From NCBI GenBank assembly GCA_038237475.1, contig JBBRYS010000003.1, positions 310,001-374,000 on the forward strand: 64,000 nt of DNA. The letters are read 5' to 3'. Source of the DNA: JAOAPY01 sp038237475 (GTDB lineage Bacteria > Acidobacteriota > Blastocatellia > Pyrinomonadales > Pyrinomonadaceae). The notes below the pieces were generated by a model. It did no database searches. It had not been told where the DNA came from and was given only the letters and a program-made list of their open reading frames with translations. Every line of letters begins with the position of its first letter. The first letter of the stretch is position 1. The position numbers and the translations under genes are program-made. Below, one piece after another: positions 53,701 to 62,235 of the stretch.

Positions 53701-56367
53701 GTGAAGCAAGTTTTTCGTACTTGGTGCGCTATTTCCGCGCTCTTACTCGCCGTTGGAGTTGCTCATTCGGTTTCGGCCCAGAGCGTTAGTGCAACGCCCG
53801 ATCCCTTTGTGGTGCAGCTTACCTCGTCGCCGGCAAGTGGCTCGTTCTTTCAGTTCACTTCATTTGCGAGTGACATGAGCGCTAACGGTCGGTTCGTGGT
53901 ATTCGAATCAAACGGGGATGTGGCGACCGGAAAGATACCGAGCCGGAATGCTGACGGAACTCTGAATCCCAACGCGCGCAACAATGAAGACGGCAACCGC
54001 GAAGTATTTCTAATTGATTACGCGCAGCGGCGAATTTATCAAATTACAAATACCAAAAACGTTCCCAATCCAACCCCGAGTCCGAGCCCGTCACCGAGTC
54101 CCAGTCCCTCACCCAGTCCGAGCCCGTCGCCGAGCCCCGGAGCAAGCCCAACGCCGACGCCTACTCCGGCGCCAACCCCATTTCCGATACCCGCAGATCC
54201 GCAGTTGGTAAAGATTGAAATCAGCAACAATAAGCCGATGATCAGTCTTCAGCCCCAGTTGATAGGCGGCCAGCGGGTCTACGTGATCGTGTTCAGCTCG
54301 AACGCGCCGAACCCGAGTAACTTCGACGGTGTCGAGACGGCCGCACTTACTGGCGATCCGAACAACGGCTGGAACCAGGAAATCTGGACCTATACGATTC
54401 CTGCAGTGGCTGATGTGGATTTGACGCAAGGCGGCGAGGTGGAAGTAAACCTCAATACCGGCGTTTTTAATCGCGTCACTAATACCCCGGCGAGTCGTGC
54501 GGCTACGGCCGGTGGTCCGGGAGTGTTTCCCTTTGTCGCTGATGACAATCGCGAGGCTACTATCAGTGACGATGGCAACCGGATCGCTTTCACTTCAACG
54601 CGCAACCTGGTTGGCAGTGGAAATACTGACGGGAGCCCGGAAATCTTTGTCTTTAATCGTGGGTCGGGATCATTTTCCCAGCTCACCAAGACCCAGGATA
54701 TTTACGACTCAGGTGGCAGGCTGGTCTTTTCTTCTTTTGTCGCTAACCCGTCGATATCGAGTAATGGATCAGTGATCTCATTCATCTCGAACGGGAACCT
54801 CTCGCTCGACGCGACGGGTACTGCCGTGGATGTGAATGCCGGACAAAATAACGATAACGGCAACGGTCGTGGTAACGAAGAGATTTATCTGGCTAATTAC
54901 AACGGGTCATCGTTGAGTAATTTCAAGCAGGTTACCAGGACCAAGACCGATGCGACTCAGGTGCCCGTGAATATCTATAGTCCGGGACGGCGTCTCAGCC
55001 GCGACGGCACCCTGCTGGTTTTTGATTCGTTGGCGACGGATCCGAAAGGCAACGGCGCAATCAATCAGTTTTTCTCCATCTTTGTCTACACTGTAACCAC
55101 CGATACATTTAATGAAGTGGCCCTGCGAGCAGTTCCGCCGGTGGGAGATTTTGGCTTTATCCATTTCCCAACTTTTACGGATTATGATGCTTCGCTGCAT
55201 CCTGCCACCATCATTTTCTCATCGCCACTGAATTACAAAGCGGATGGAACTTTTCCAACGACCGCCACTGATGGACTGAATGTCAATAACGTGGTCCAGG
55301 TTTGGGCGGTCAGCTTACCAATACCCAGTCCCGCGCCTGCTTCCAATCCGCTGACCAGATTGACCAATAACCCTGTGAGCGGATCTTTCGCTTTGCGACC
55401 GCTGGCCAGTGCCAGCCGCAAGCGTATTGCCTTCAGTTTCAGCGGCGTCGAACTGGGTGGCGGCAATGGTGATTTCTCAAGCGAAGTCTATTACCTGTTA
55501 ACGCCGACGGCCCTGACTGATTCAGTCACAGCGCTTGCGTTTCTGACTGGGGCCAGTGCTTTTCCGTTGCCGATGCCAAGTGCTTCCCCAACTGCCAGTC
55601 CGACACCATCGCCGAGTCCTTCACCGAGCCCCAGCGCCAGCCCGACGCCACCAACGCAGGGATTGGGACTGGCGCCCGGCGAATTAGGTCTGATTCGATC
55701 AACCGCGGATCTCGCACCGTCTTATAGAACTGCCACGGCCGGTGCTGAGGGAAGTCGTTCGCCGGTCTTGCCCATCGAGCTCAATGGAGTTTCGGTAAGC
55801 GTCAATGGTTATGCCGCGGGTCTGTATTCGGTTGGGAACTCTCCCAGCCAGATCAATTTTGTGAATCCGATTGGCTTCGCTCCCAGCGCCACTCCCGCTA
55901 TGGTCGTGGTCAATAATAACGGCACCGTCTATCGCGGTCGGTTCCAAATTGTTGTGGTACAGCCTGACATCTTTACGACGACGATGGCTGCAGGTGGGCG
56001 GGCGATAATTTGCAACATTACAAATGGCCTGGCTTTCCCCTGCCAGACAGAACCGTTCAAAGTAATGTCGGCAAATCAGTCAGGGGCCCAGGTGCCGACG
56101 CGTCTCTTGATGCACATGACCGGCGAGCGAAGTATTACGGATGCCAGTCAGGTGAAAGTCACTTTGGTAGGAGCCACGTCAGTTGACATTATTGCCGTAG
56201 CAGCTCGCCCGAATCTGAATATGCCAGGTTGGGATGAGCTTGAGTTTGTGCTGCCATCTACTCTGCCGCCAGGTGATTATGCGGTTGTGGTTACGGTGAC
56301 AACTGGAAGCGCCAGTTTTGTGAGTCGCCCTGCCGAGACAGCGCCGCACGTGTTGATCATTCCGTAA
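53701..56367 (+). CDS. Secreted PD40-type protein with TIGR03437-like C-terminus
   Basis: An 888-residue secreted protein with GTG start after GGAGG, a signal peptide (ends VSAQS) and TolB/PD40-like beta-propeller repeats (RFVVFESNGDVAT, GNRIAFTSTRNLVG, GSVISFISNGN). Two Pro-Ser low-complexity linkers interrupt it (about 123-160 and 625-655). The C-terminal domain (about 660-888: LGLAPGELGLIRS, VNGYAAGLYSVGNSPSQINFVNP, in part) matches the acidobacterial TIGR03437 family of unknown function. It follows the subtilase gene after 280 bases that hold no gene, and precedes a strong terminator. Confidence 0.88.
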   Translation: MKQVFRTWCAISALLLAVGVAHSVSAQSVSATPDPFVVQLTSSPASGSFFQFTSFASDMSANGRFVVFESNGDVATGKIPSRNADGTLNPNARNNEDGNREVFLIDYAQRRIYQITNTKNVPNPTPSPSPSPSPSPSPSPSPSPSPGASPTPTPTPAPTPFPIPADPQLVKIEISNNKPMISLQPQLIGGQRVYVIVFSSNAPNPSNFDGVETAALTGDPNNGWNQEIWTYTIPAVADVDLTQGGEVEVNLNTGVFNRVTNTPASRAATAGGPGVFPFVADDNREATISDDGNRIAFTSTRNLVGSGNTDGSPEIFVFNRGSGSFSQLTKTQDIYDSGGRLVFSSFVANPSISSNGSVISFISNGNLSLDATGTAVDVNAGQNNDNGNGRGNEEIYLANYNGSSLSNFKQVTRTKTDATQVPVNIYSPGRRLSRDGTLLVFDSLATDPKGNGAINQFFSIFVYTVTTDTFNEVALRAVPPVGDFGFIHFPTFTDYDASLHPATIIFSSPLNYKADGTFPTTATDGLNVNNVVQVWAVSLPIPSPAPASNPLTRLTNNPVSGSFALRPLASASRKRIAFSFSGVELGGGNGDFSSEVYYLLTPTALTDSVTALAFLTGASAFPLPMPSASPTASPTPSPSPSPSPSASPTPPTQGLGLAPGELGLIRSTADLAPSYRTATAGAEGSRSPVLPIELNGVSVSVNGYAAGLYSVGNSPSQINFVNPIGFAPSATPAMVVVNNNGTVYRGRFQIVVVQPDIFTTTMAAGGRAIICNITNGLAFPCQTEPFKVMSANQSGAQVPTRLLMHMTGERSITDASQVKVTLVGATSVDIIAVAARPNLNMPGWDELEFVLPSTLPPGDYAVVVTVTTGSASFVSRPAETAPHVLIIP
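54072..54180. repeat. Ser-Pro-coding microsatellite in a linker
   Basis: About 110 bases of short repeats coding (Ser-Pro)n then Thr-Pro/Ala-Pro runs. A shorter similar tract is near 55580-55640 in the same gene. Such DNA can change copy number by slippage in multiples of six bases without breaking the frame. Confidence 0.7.
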
Positions 56368-56387
56368 GCCGGCGTCGAAAGCTGATG

Positions 56388-56430
56388 GCCCGCATAGATG
56401 CTCTTGCAGCATTATGCGGGCTTTCTTTTT
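56388..56430 (+). terminator. Rho-independent terminator
   Basis: Nine-base stem GCCCGCATA / TATGCGGGC with a 16-base loop containing a further GATGC/GCATC-like pairing, followed by TTTCTTTTT. It lies just after the PD40/TIGR03437 gene. Confidence 0.85.
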
Positions 56431-56504
56431 GATTGCTTCCTGACCTGAGAGAATTGCAGCTTGACACTCGTCTGTCTTCCTTCGTAGCCTCGGACGCCTA
56501 ACTT

Positions 56505-58469
56505 GTGAAAGAGCCTGTACAAATTTCAAATCCCGATTACTCCGTGGACCGCATTGTGGCGCGCATGAAAGAAGCGGCTGAACGCAAAGGGCCGTTCGCG
56601 GACGGCGCCTCACTTGATGTCGTGACCTCCGCCGAGTTTCAGCCGGCCCGGCGGGGTGACGGCAAGATTACGGAGATTGATATTCATCCGGTTCGGCTGC
56701 AGCCGCTCTTCCATCCCCATAGCGACGGTCATTATCACGTCAATGACCTGCTCAAATATCACGATCGGACATTCATTCAGAACGCCTACCGGGCAATCCT
56801 CAAGCGAGGTCCTGACGCCACCGGCTATCAATCTTTCATCGATAGTCTGCGCAGTGCGCAGCTGAACAAAATAGATATTCTGGCTCAGTTGAGATACTCG
56901 GCTGAAGGACGCGCGAAGCAGGTTGAGATCGAGGGTTTACGCCTGCCTGCAATGATCAGGAAGGCCTATCGGGTGCCGGTTCTCGGTTACCTTCTGAACC
57001 TGTCCGTCGCTATGGCGCGCTTGCCGCTGCTGCTTAGAAACCAGCAACAGTTCGAGACGCACACGATTGCTCAGCAGGAAATGATTGTTGAGCATTTGAA
57101 CCATCTTGACCGCACCTTGCGCTCGCACGCCGAAGAGGTGGCGCAGGTTTTCGATAAGCAGAGTGAATCAAGCCGAAAGCTGGCCGTTGAGTTGCAGCAG
57201 CAAGCCGAGCAGGCCCGCGTGCAGGTTGAACAGGCTCAACTGAGTCTTGCACGGAATCTCGCTCAGCTGGAGTTCAGTCAGCAGGAATCCATCGCTAATC
57301 AGAACGAGCTGTTGCATGAGTTGAGAAGCGACCTGTCGCTACGTCTTGATGCGCAGGCACAGAGGATCGAGAAACAGATGATTGCGTTGGAGCAGGTTGA
57401 GAACAAAGCTAACGAAGTGAAATCGCAACTCACGGCGCGTGTCAATGAGGAGAATACCCGGCTCGAAGAACAAATCGCTAATCTGGCACGGCAGGCTAAT
57501 GAAGCTACTGCGCACTGGCGGCAGAACTTTGAGGCTTTCGAAACACGCTTCCAGCAATGGGAACTCGCTTTGCGGTTCAAGGAAGTGCAACTTACCCAGG
57601 CAGATTCCGGCCAGCGCGAACAGCTCGAACAGTTGACGAAAGAGCTGCGAGCCGAAGTCCGGCTTGTCGGCGAAAAGCACCAGCAAGTGAACACCGAATT
57701 GGTATTGCAGGGCGAGCGCCTGGTCACGTTACTGGACGAGGCGCGTAAACGATTGCCGGAACCCTTTGACGAAACGCAACTGCGCGCGATTGCCAGGGAA
57801 GAGGATCATAAACTGGATGCATTCTATGCGTCCTTTGATGAGGAGTTCCGTGGCAGCCAGGCAGAGATCAAGCGGCGCTTGCGAGTTTACCTGCCCATCA
57901 TCAGGCAACAGGGAATTGGTACGGAAGCTATGCCCGTGCTGGATGTGGGGTGTGGGCGCGGAGAGTGGCTTGATCTGCTGCGGGAGGAAAACCTCCGGGC
58001 CACCGGCGTAGACTCAAACCGCATTCTGGTTAGGTGGTGCAACGAACGCGGTCTGCAAGTGAAAGAGGACGACCTGATCAATTCGCTGCATCAGTTGCCT
58101 GATCAGAGCGTCGGTGCGATCACCGGCTTTCATATCATTGAGCACCTGCCGATTGAAAAGTTGGTCGAGTTTCTTAATCAGGCGATCCGTGTTTTGAAAA
58201 CCGGCGGGGTTGTGATCTTTGAAACACCCAATCCGCAAAATGTCCTCGTCGGCAGTTGTAATTTTTATTTCGACCCGACGCATCGCAATCCGTTGCCCAG
58301 TCAAGTGACCAAATTCCTGCTTGAGTCCAGAGGCTTTGTGCGCGTTGAGACACTCAAGCTGAATCCTTCTGACGATACTCCCGTCGACGAGAACACTGAG
58401 GTGGCCCGGCGTTTCAACCGTTACTTCTATGGTCCGATGGATTACGCGGTAATAGGTTATAGAGCTTAG
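56505..58469 (+). CDS. DUF4214 / long coiled-coil / methyltransferase protein
   Basis: A 654-residue cytoplasmic protein (no signal). Residues about 75-150 (NDLLKYHDRTFIQNAYRAIL, RGPDATGYQSFIDSL) are a DUF4214-like domain. About 186-425 is almost continuous coiled coil rich in Gln/Glu/Ala. The end (about 475-654) is a SAM methyltransferase: VLDVGCGRGEWLDLLREEN (in part), ITGFHIIEHLP, FETPNPQNVLVG, FYFDPTHRNPLP. The plan recalls WbdD, the O-antigen chain terminator whose coiled coil sets chain length, though no kinase domain is present. GTG start. Three glycosyltransferase genes follow on the same strand. Confidence 0.85.
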   Translation: MKEPVQISNPDYSVDRIVARMKEAAERKGPFADGASLDVVTSAEFQPARRGDGKITEIDIHPVRLQPLFHPHSDGHYHVNDLLKYHDRTFIQNAYRAILKRGPDATGYQSFIDSLRSAQLNKIDILAQLRYSAEGRAKQVEIEGLRLPAMIRKAYRVPVLGYLLNLSVAMARLPLLLRNQQQFETHTIAQQEMIVEHLNHLDRTLRSHAEEVAQVFDKQSESSRKLAVELQQQAEQARVQVEQAQLSLARNLAQLEFSQQESIANQNELLHELRSDLSLRLDAQAQRIEKQMIALEQVENKANEVKSQLTARVNEENTRLEEQIANLARQANEATAHWRQNFEAFETRFQQWELALRFKEVQLTQADSGQREQLEQLTKELRAEVRLVGEKHQQVNTELVLQGERLVTLLDEARKRLPEPFDETQLRAIAREEDHKLDAFYASFDEEFRGSQAEIKRRLRVYLPIIRQQGIGTEAMPVLDVGCGRGEWLDLLREENLRATGVDSNRILVRWCNERGLQVKEDDLINSLHQLPDQSVGAITGFHIIEHLPIEKLVEFLNQAIRVLKTGGVVIFETPNPQNVLVGSCNFYFDPTHRNPLPSQVTKFLLESRGFVRVETLKLNPSDDTPVDENTEVARRFNRYFYGPMDYAVIGYRA

Positions 58470-58566
58470 AGCACCGTTAATTCGTCGACTTGGTACTTGC
58501 CTGGTTGATTGAACTTGGCGGCACAAAAATTCAAAGACACAGGATCAAAAATCAGCTTCCTCAGTT

Positions 58567-59613
58567 ATGCGTATCCTAATCACGACCGTCCATGTTCCAT
58601 TCATCCGCGGGGGCGCCGAGGTTCACGCCGAAGGTCTGCGTGATGCTCTGCGCGAGGCAGGGCATGAAGTGGAGATCATCGCGGTGCCGTTCAAGTGGTA
58701 TCCGCCCGAGCGAATCGTGGACCACATGCTCGCTTGCCGTCTGCTCGACGTCACCGAAGTTAACGGCACCAAAGTGGACCTGGTTATCGGATTGCGCTTT
58801 CCGGCTTATTTGATACCGCATCCTAATAAAGTATTGTGGATACTGCATCAATTTCGCACCGCCTACGAACTTTGGGACCACCAGCTTGGGGATTTGATTT
58901 ACTCGCCCAATGGCGCCGAAGTGCGCGATGCGATCAGGCAAGCTGATCGTCACTTCATCTCTCAGGCAAAACGGGTCTACGCGAACTCTGCCAATGTGGC
59001 AGCACGTCTAAAATACTTTTGTGACGTTGAAGCGACGCCCCTGTATCATCCGCCGTTGCATGCGGAAAAGTTTTACACTGCTGCGGCCGAAGACTATTTT
59101 TTCTTTCCCAGCCGTCTTTGTTTGCCTAAACGACAGTCGCTGGTGCTGGCGGCCCTGGCACAAACCAAAAAACCTGTACGAGTGCGCTTTGCCGGCGCTG
59201 CCGATCAGCCCGCTTATCAAAATGAATTGAAGACACTGGCGCGCAAGCTTCGGGTGCACAATCGCGTCGAATGGCTGGGAGCCATAGACGAGACACAGAA
59301 GCGTGATCTCTATGCGCGCTCACTCGGTGTGATCTATCCGCCGATAGACGAAGATTACGGCTATGTCACGCTCGAGGCAATGCTGGCCGCGAAGCCGCTG
59401 ATCGTCTGCACTGATTCCGGCGGTCCATTGGAGTTTGTCCAACACGAAAAGACGGGTTTGATATCGGAGCCTGAGGCGGGCAGTCTGGCGCGGGCGCTCG
59501 ACCGTGTTTGGCAGAACCGTGACCTCGCCCGGTCATGGGGTTTGGCCGGGAACGCTGTCTATAAAGAGATGAATATCACCTGGGCTAACGTCGTGCGGAA
59601 GTTATTGCAGTAA
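58567..59613 (+). CDS. Glycosyltransferase family 4 protein
   Basis: GT-B fold, GT4-type glycosyltransferase, 348 residues. N-terminal FIRGGAEVHAEGLRDALREAGHEVEII (in part) is the typical acceptor-side start, VRFAGAADQPAYQNEL and NRVEWLGAIDE lie in the second domain, and GVIYPPIDEDYGYVTLEAMLA carries the E-x7-E motif that contacts the nucleotide sugar. The sugar is unknown. It begins about 100 bases after the methyltransferase gene and about 50 bases before the next glycosyltransferase gene. Confidence 0.92.
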   Translation: MRILITTVHVPFIRGGAEVHAEGLRDALREAGHEVEIIAVPFKWYPPERIVDHMLACRLLDVTEVNGTKVDLVIGLRFPAYLIPHPNKVLWILHQFRTAYELWDHQLGDLIYSPNGAEVRDAIRQADRHFISQAKRVYANSANVAARLKYFCDVEATPLYHPPLHAEKFYTAAAEDYFFFPSRLCLPKRQSLVLAALAQTKKPVRVRFAGAADQPAYQNELKTLARKLRVHNRVEWLGAIDETQKRDLYARSLGVIYPPIDEDYGYVTLEAMLAAKPLIVCTDSGGPLEFVQHEKTGLISEPEAGSLARALDRVWQNRDLARSWGLAGNAVYKEMNITWANVVRKLLQ

Positions 59614-59661
59614 AGAGTTATGTGCAAGGACGCCAGTGCCCCTCGTGCCACGGTTATGTAA

Positions 59662-60978
59662 ATGAAGATTAACTGGTTTTCACCGCTGCCTCCGGCCCGG
59701 ACCGACATTGCGCACTACACCACGCGAGTTCTGCCTGCCCTGACGTCGCTTGCTGAAGTCACTCTTTGGACCGATCAGCGCGAATGGGACCAGTCGCTGA
59801 AAAAGCAAGTGGAGGTGCGTAGTTATCGGCTGGGCCGGATACCGTGGGTTGAGCTCAACCGAGCGGACGCGAACGTCTATCACATTGGGAACAATCCGTT
59901 ATTCCATGGCTCAATCTGGCAGGTCTCGCGGCTGCACGCTGGCATTGTCGTGCTTCACGATTTTCGTTTGCATCATTTCTTTGATGACATCTTCCGCGTG
60001 AAATGGCGCGACTTCCGTTCTTATTGCGCGGTGATGGAAAATTATTACGGCGAGGAAGGCCGGCGCGATGCTGCGGAATCTTTTAAGAGTAACGCGCGCA
60101 ACATTAGCTATATGGCCGAACGCTATCCCTTGACCGAACTGGCGATTCAACATCAGCTCGGAGTAATTGTGCATACGTCCGAGGCTTATGCGGCTCTGCA
60201 GCATCAGGCCCAGGCCCCAATAATGCTCGCCCCTTTGCCCTTTGCGGCAGGCAAGACGCCGACTAACAGGCGACTGGCTGTCGCGGGCTCGCTCAGGCTC
60301 ATCGTCTTCGGCTATATCGGACGCAGTCGCCGTCTCGATTCGGTGCTGCAGGCGCTGGCGAGTTTGCCGGAGAAGGCGCAATTCCATCTGGATATCTACG
60401 GGGACATACTCGACGGGGAAGAAGACTTGCGCGCCCGGGTTCGCGCACTCGACTTGAAGGACCGCGTGACGATACATGGCTTTGCCACCGAAGCCCGGCT
60501 TGATGAAGCACTGTCGCAGTCGCAGTTGGCCATAAATCTGCGCCATCCAACCATGGGTGAGGCTTCCGGCAGCCAGTTGCGTATTTGGAAGCACTCGCTG
60601 CCGGCGCTGGTTTCAAACACAGGCTGGTACGCCTCACTGTCTTCGGACACAGTAGCCTTCGTGCGGACTGATGATCATGAAGTAACAGACATCCAGATGC
60701 ATTTGAGAGCGTTGCTGGCTGATCCTGAGTCTTTCGCGGCAATGGGTAGGCGAGGCCGGCAGGAGCTGGAGACCAAACATGATCCCGAAGGTTACGCGCG
60801 CTCGTTAATCGAGATGGCAGAGCGCTGCCAGGACTTTGGGCCGCGGATAGCCGCGGATCGATTGGCTGAACGCGTGGGGACATTACTCGGTGAATGGCTG
60901 ACGCCGAATGCTATGGTCGAGTCAGCCTCCAACGTGGCCGCAGAAATTTTTGAAATGGGAACAATTCGCGAACGGTAG
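59662..60978 (+). CDS. Glycosyltransferase (GT4-like)
   Basis: A 438-residue protein that starts MKINWFSPLPPARTDIAHYT, a common opening of GT4-like enzymes in surface-glycan clusters. The second Rossmann domain has LIVFGYIGRSRRLDSVLQAL, RVTIHGFATEARLDEAL and LAINLRHPTMGEASGSQLR, the last replacing the usual E-x7-E by an acidic site around GEASGS. An extra helical part follows (GYARSLIEMAERC). Donor and acceptor are unknown. It is the middle of three consecutive glycosyltransferase genes. Confidence 0.88.
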   Translation: MKINWFSPLPPARTDIAHYTTRVLPALTSLAEVTLWTDQREWDQSLKKQVEVRSYRLGRIPWVELNRADANVYHIGNNPLFHGSIWQVSRLHAGIVVLHDFRLHHFFDDIFRVKWRDFRSYCAVMENYYGEEGRRDAAESFKSNARNISYMAERYPLTELAIQHQLGVIVHTSEAYAALQHQAQAPIMLAPLPFAAGKTPTNRRLAVAGSLRLIVFGYIGRSRRLDSVLQALASLPEKAQFHLDIYGDILDGEEDLRARVRALDLKDRVTIHGFATEARLDEALSQSQLAINLRHPTMGEASGSQLRIWKHSLPALVSNTGWYASLSSDTVAFVRTDDHEVTDIQMHLRALLADPESFAAMGRRGRQELETKHDPEGYARSLIEMAERCQDFGPRIAADRLAERVGTLLGEWLTPNAMVESASNVAAEIFEMGTIRER

Positions 60979-61017
60979 CGAGCCTCTGAGGCCGTCAGTC
61001 AGCAGCACGAATCTCTT

Positions 61018-62154
61018 ATGCATATCGGAATCGATGGTTTGCCACTCACCGAAGTCCTCACCGGTGTTGGGCATTACACCAATGAACTGGCCCGCCACCT
61101 CGCCTCTGGTCAAGCTGCCGATGAGATTGAGGTGGTGTCGCCACGGTCGTTTGTCGCTTCGCTAAATACCGAGTCTCCTGCCGGTGACAAGCTGCGCTTT
61201 GTGCGGTCGCGCGTGAGCCTTTGGAACCGCCGCTGGTGGTCCATTGGGTTACCACGTTATATAAAGAGGCAGGCTTTTGACGTTTTTCACGGAACCAATT
61301 TCGAAGTTCCCCTGCAGAAGGTTTGTCCCACCGTCCTCACGATTCACGATCTGTCGATGTTGTTGCACTCCGGCACCCAGGAGAAAAAGCTGGTGCAGCG
61401 TGCCCAGTCGCGGCTGCCTATGATGGCGCATTTTGCGAACATGATAGTCACGCCCACCGAAAGCGTGCGCCGCGAAGTGCACGAGCATCTCGGAATCTCG
61501 CTGGAAAAGATTGTGGCGATTCCGGAAGCTGCACGTGATTGCTTCGGCCCCATTGCGGTCGAGACATCGCAACAGGTAAAAAACCGTCTCGGCATCAACC
61601 AGGATTTTCTGCTGTATGTGGGCACAGTCGAACCCCGGAAAAATCTCAGCACGCTGCTGACGGCCTTTGAATCGCTATTGCAGTCCCACCCTCAGCCACT
61701 GCAACTCGTGCTTGCGGGCAGGAAAGGCTGGCTGGTTGATGACCTACTTGATTCGCTAAAGAGATCTCCGGCGGCCTCACAGATTGTTATCGCAGGGTAT
61801 CTTAGCGACGGCGATCTGGCATCGCTCTATTCTTCCTGCCGCGCCTTTGTCTATCCTTCGGTTTATGAAGGCTTTGGTTTGCCGCCGCTGGAAGCGATGG
61901 CTTGCAAGGCTCCGGTAATCTCGAGCCGGATCCCGGCGATTCAGGAAGTGCTGGGAGAAGCCGCACTGTTTTTTGATCCGCTTGATGCTTCCGAGTTGGC
62001 CCGCCGTTTTCTTGAGTTGCTTGAGTCCGAAGACTTGAGAGAGAGGTTGTCGGCAGCCGGCAGCAAGCGAGTGGCTGAATTTTCATGGCGCAGAACTGCA
62101 AGGGAGAGCCGCGCTGTTTACGACGAAGCAATTAAGAGGTTTGAGCAGGATTAA
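61018..62154 (+). CDS. Glycosyltransferase family 4 protein (mannosyltransferase-like)
   Basis: A 378-residue GT4 enzyme. MHIGIDGLPLTEVLTGVGHYTNEL is the usual start (quoted in part), followed by TVLTIHDLSMLLHSGTQ, VTPTESVRREV, LLYVGTVEPRKNLSTLLTAF and FVYPSVYEGFGLPPLEAMA with the E-x7-E motif. Close relatives are often WbdA/WbpY-type mannosyltransferases of O-antigen synthesis, so mannose transfer is a fair guess. It ends the glycan gene group and is followed by a bidirectional terminator. Confidence 0.92.
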   Translation: MHIGIDGLPLTEVLTGVGHYTNELARHLASGQAADEIEVVSPRSFVASLNTESPAGDKLRFVRSRVSLWNRRWWSIGLPRYIKRQAFDVFHGTNFEVPLQKVCPTVLTIHDLSMLLHSGTQEKKLVQRAQSRLPMMAHFANMIVTPTESVRREVHEHLGISLEKIVAIPEAARDCFGPIAVETSQQVKNRLGINQDFLLYVGTVEPRKNLSTLLTAFESLLQSHPQPLQLVLAGRKGWLVDDLLDSLKRSPAASQIVIAGYLSDGDLASLYSSCRAFVYPSVYEGFGLPPLEAMACKAPVISSRIPAIQEVLGEAALFFDPLDASELARRFLELLESEDLRERLSAAGSKRVAEFSWRRTARESRAVYDEAIKRFEQD

Positions 62155-62182
62155 AGAGTAAGCTGCGATATAGCCAAAAGCA

Positions 62183-62212
62183 AAAGGCCAGCTTCTGATG
62201 AAGCTGGCCTTT
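62183..62212. terminator. Bidirectional terminator
   Basis: Thirteen-base perfect stem (AAAGGCCAGCTTC / GAAGCTGGCCTTT) with a four-base loop between the converging glycosyltransferase and DUF4214 genes. T-rich sequence follows on both strands. Confidence 0.9.
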
Positions 62213-62235
62213 ATTGTTAAGTATTAACCAGTGCG

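Noticed and set aside
54072..54180. Short tandem repeats as a CRISPR or origin iteron array
   Set aside because: They are in frame and encode a Ser-Pro linker, without unique spacers.
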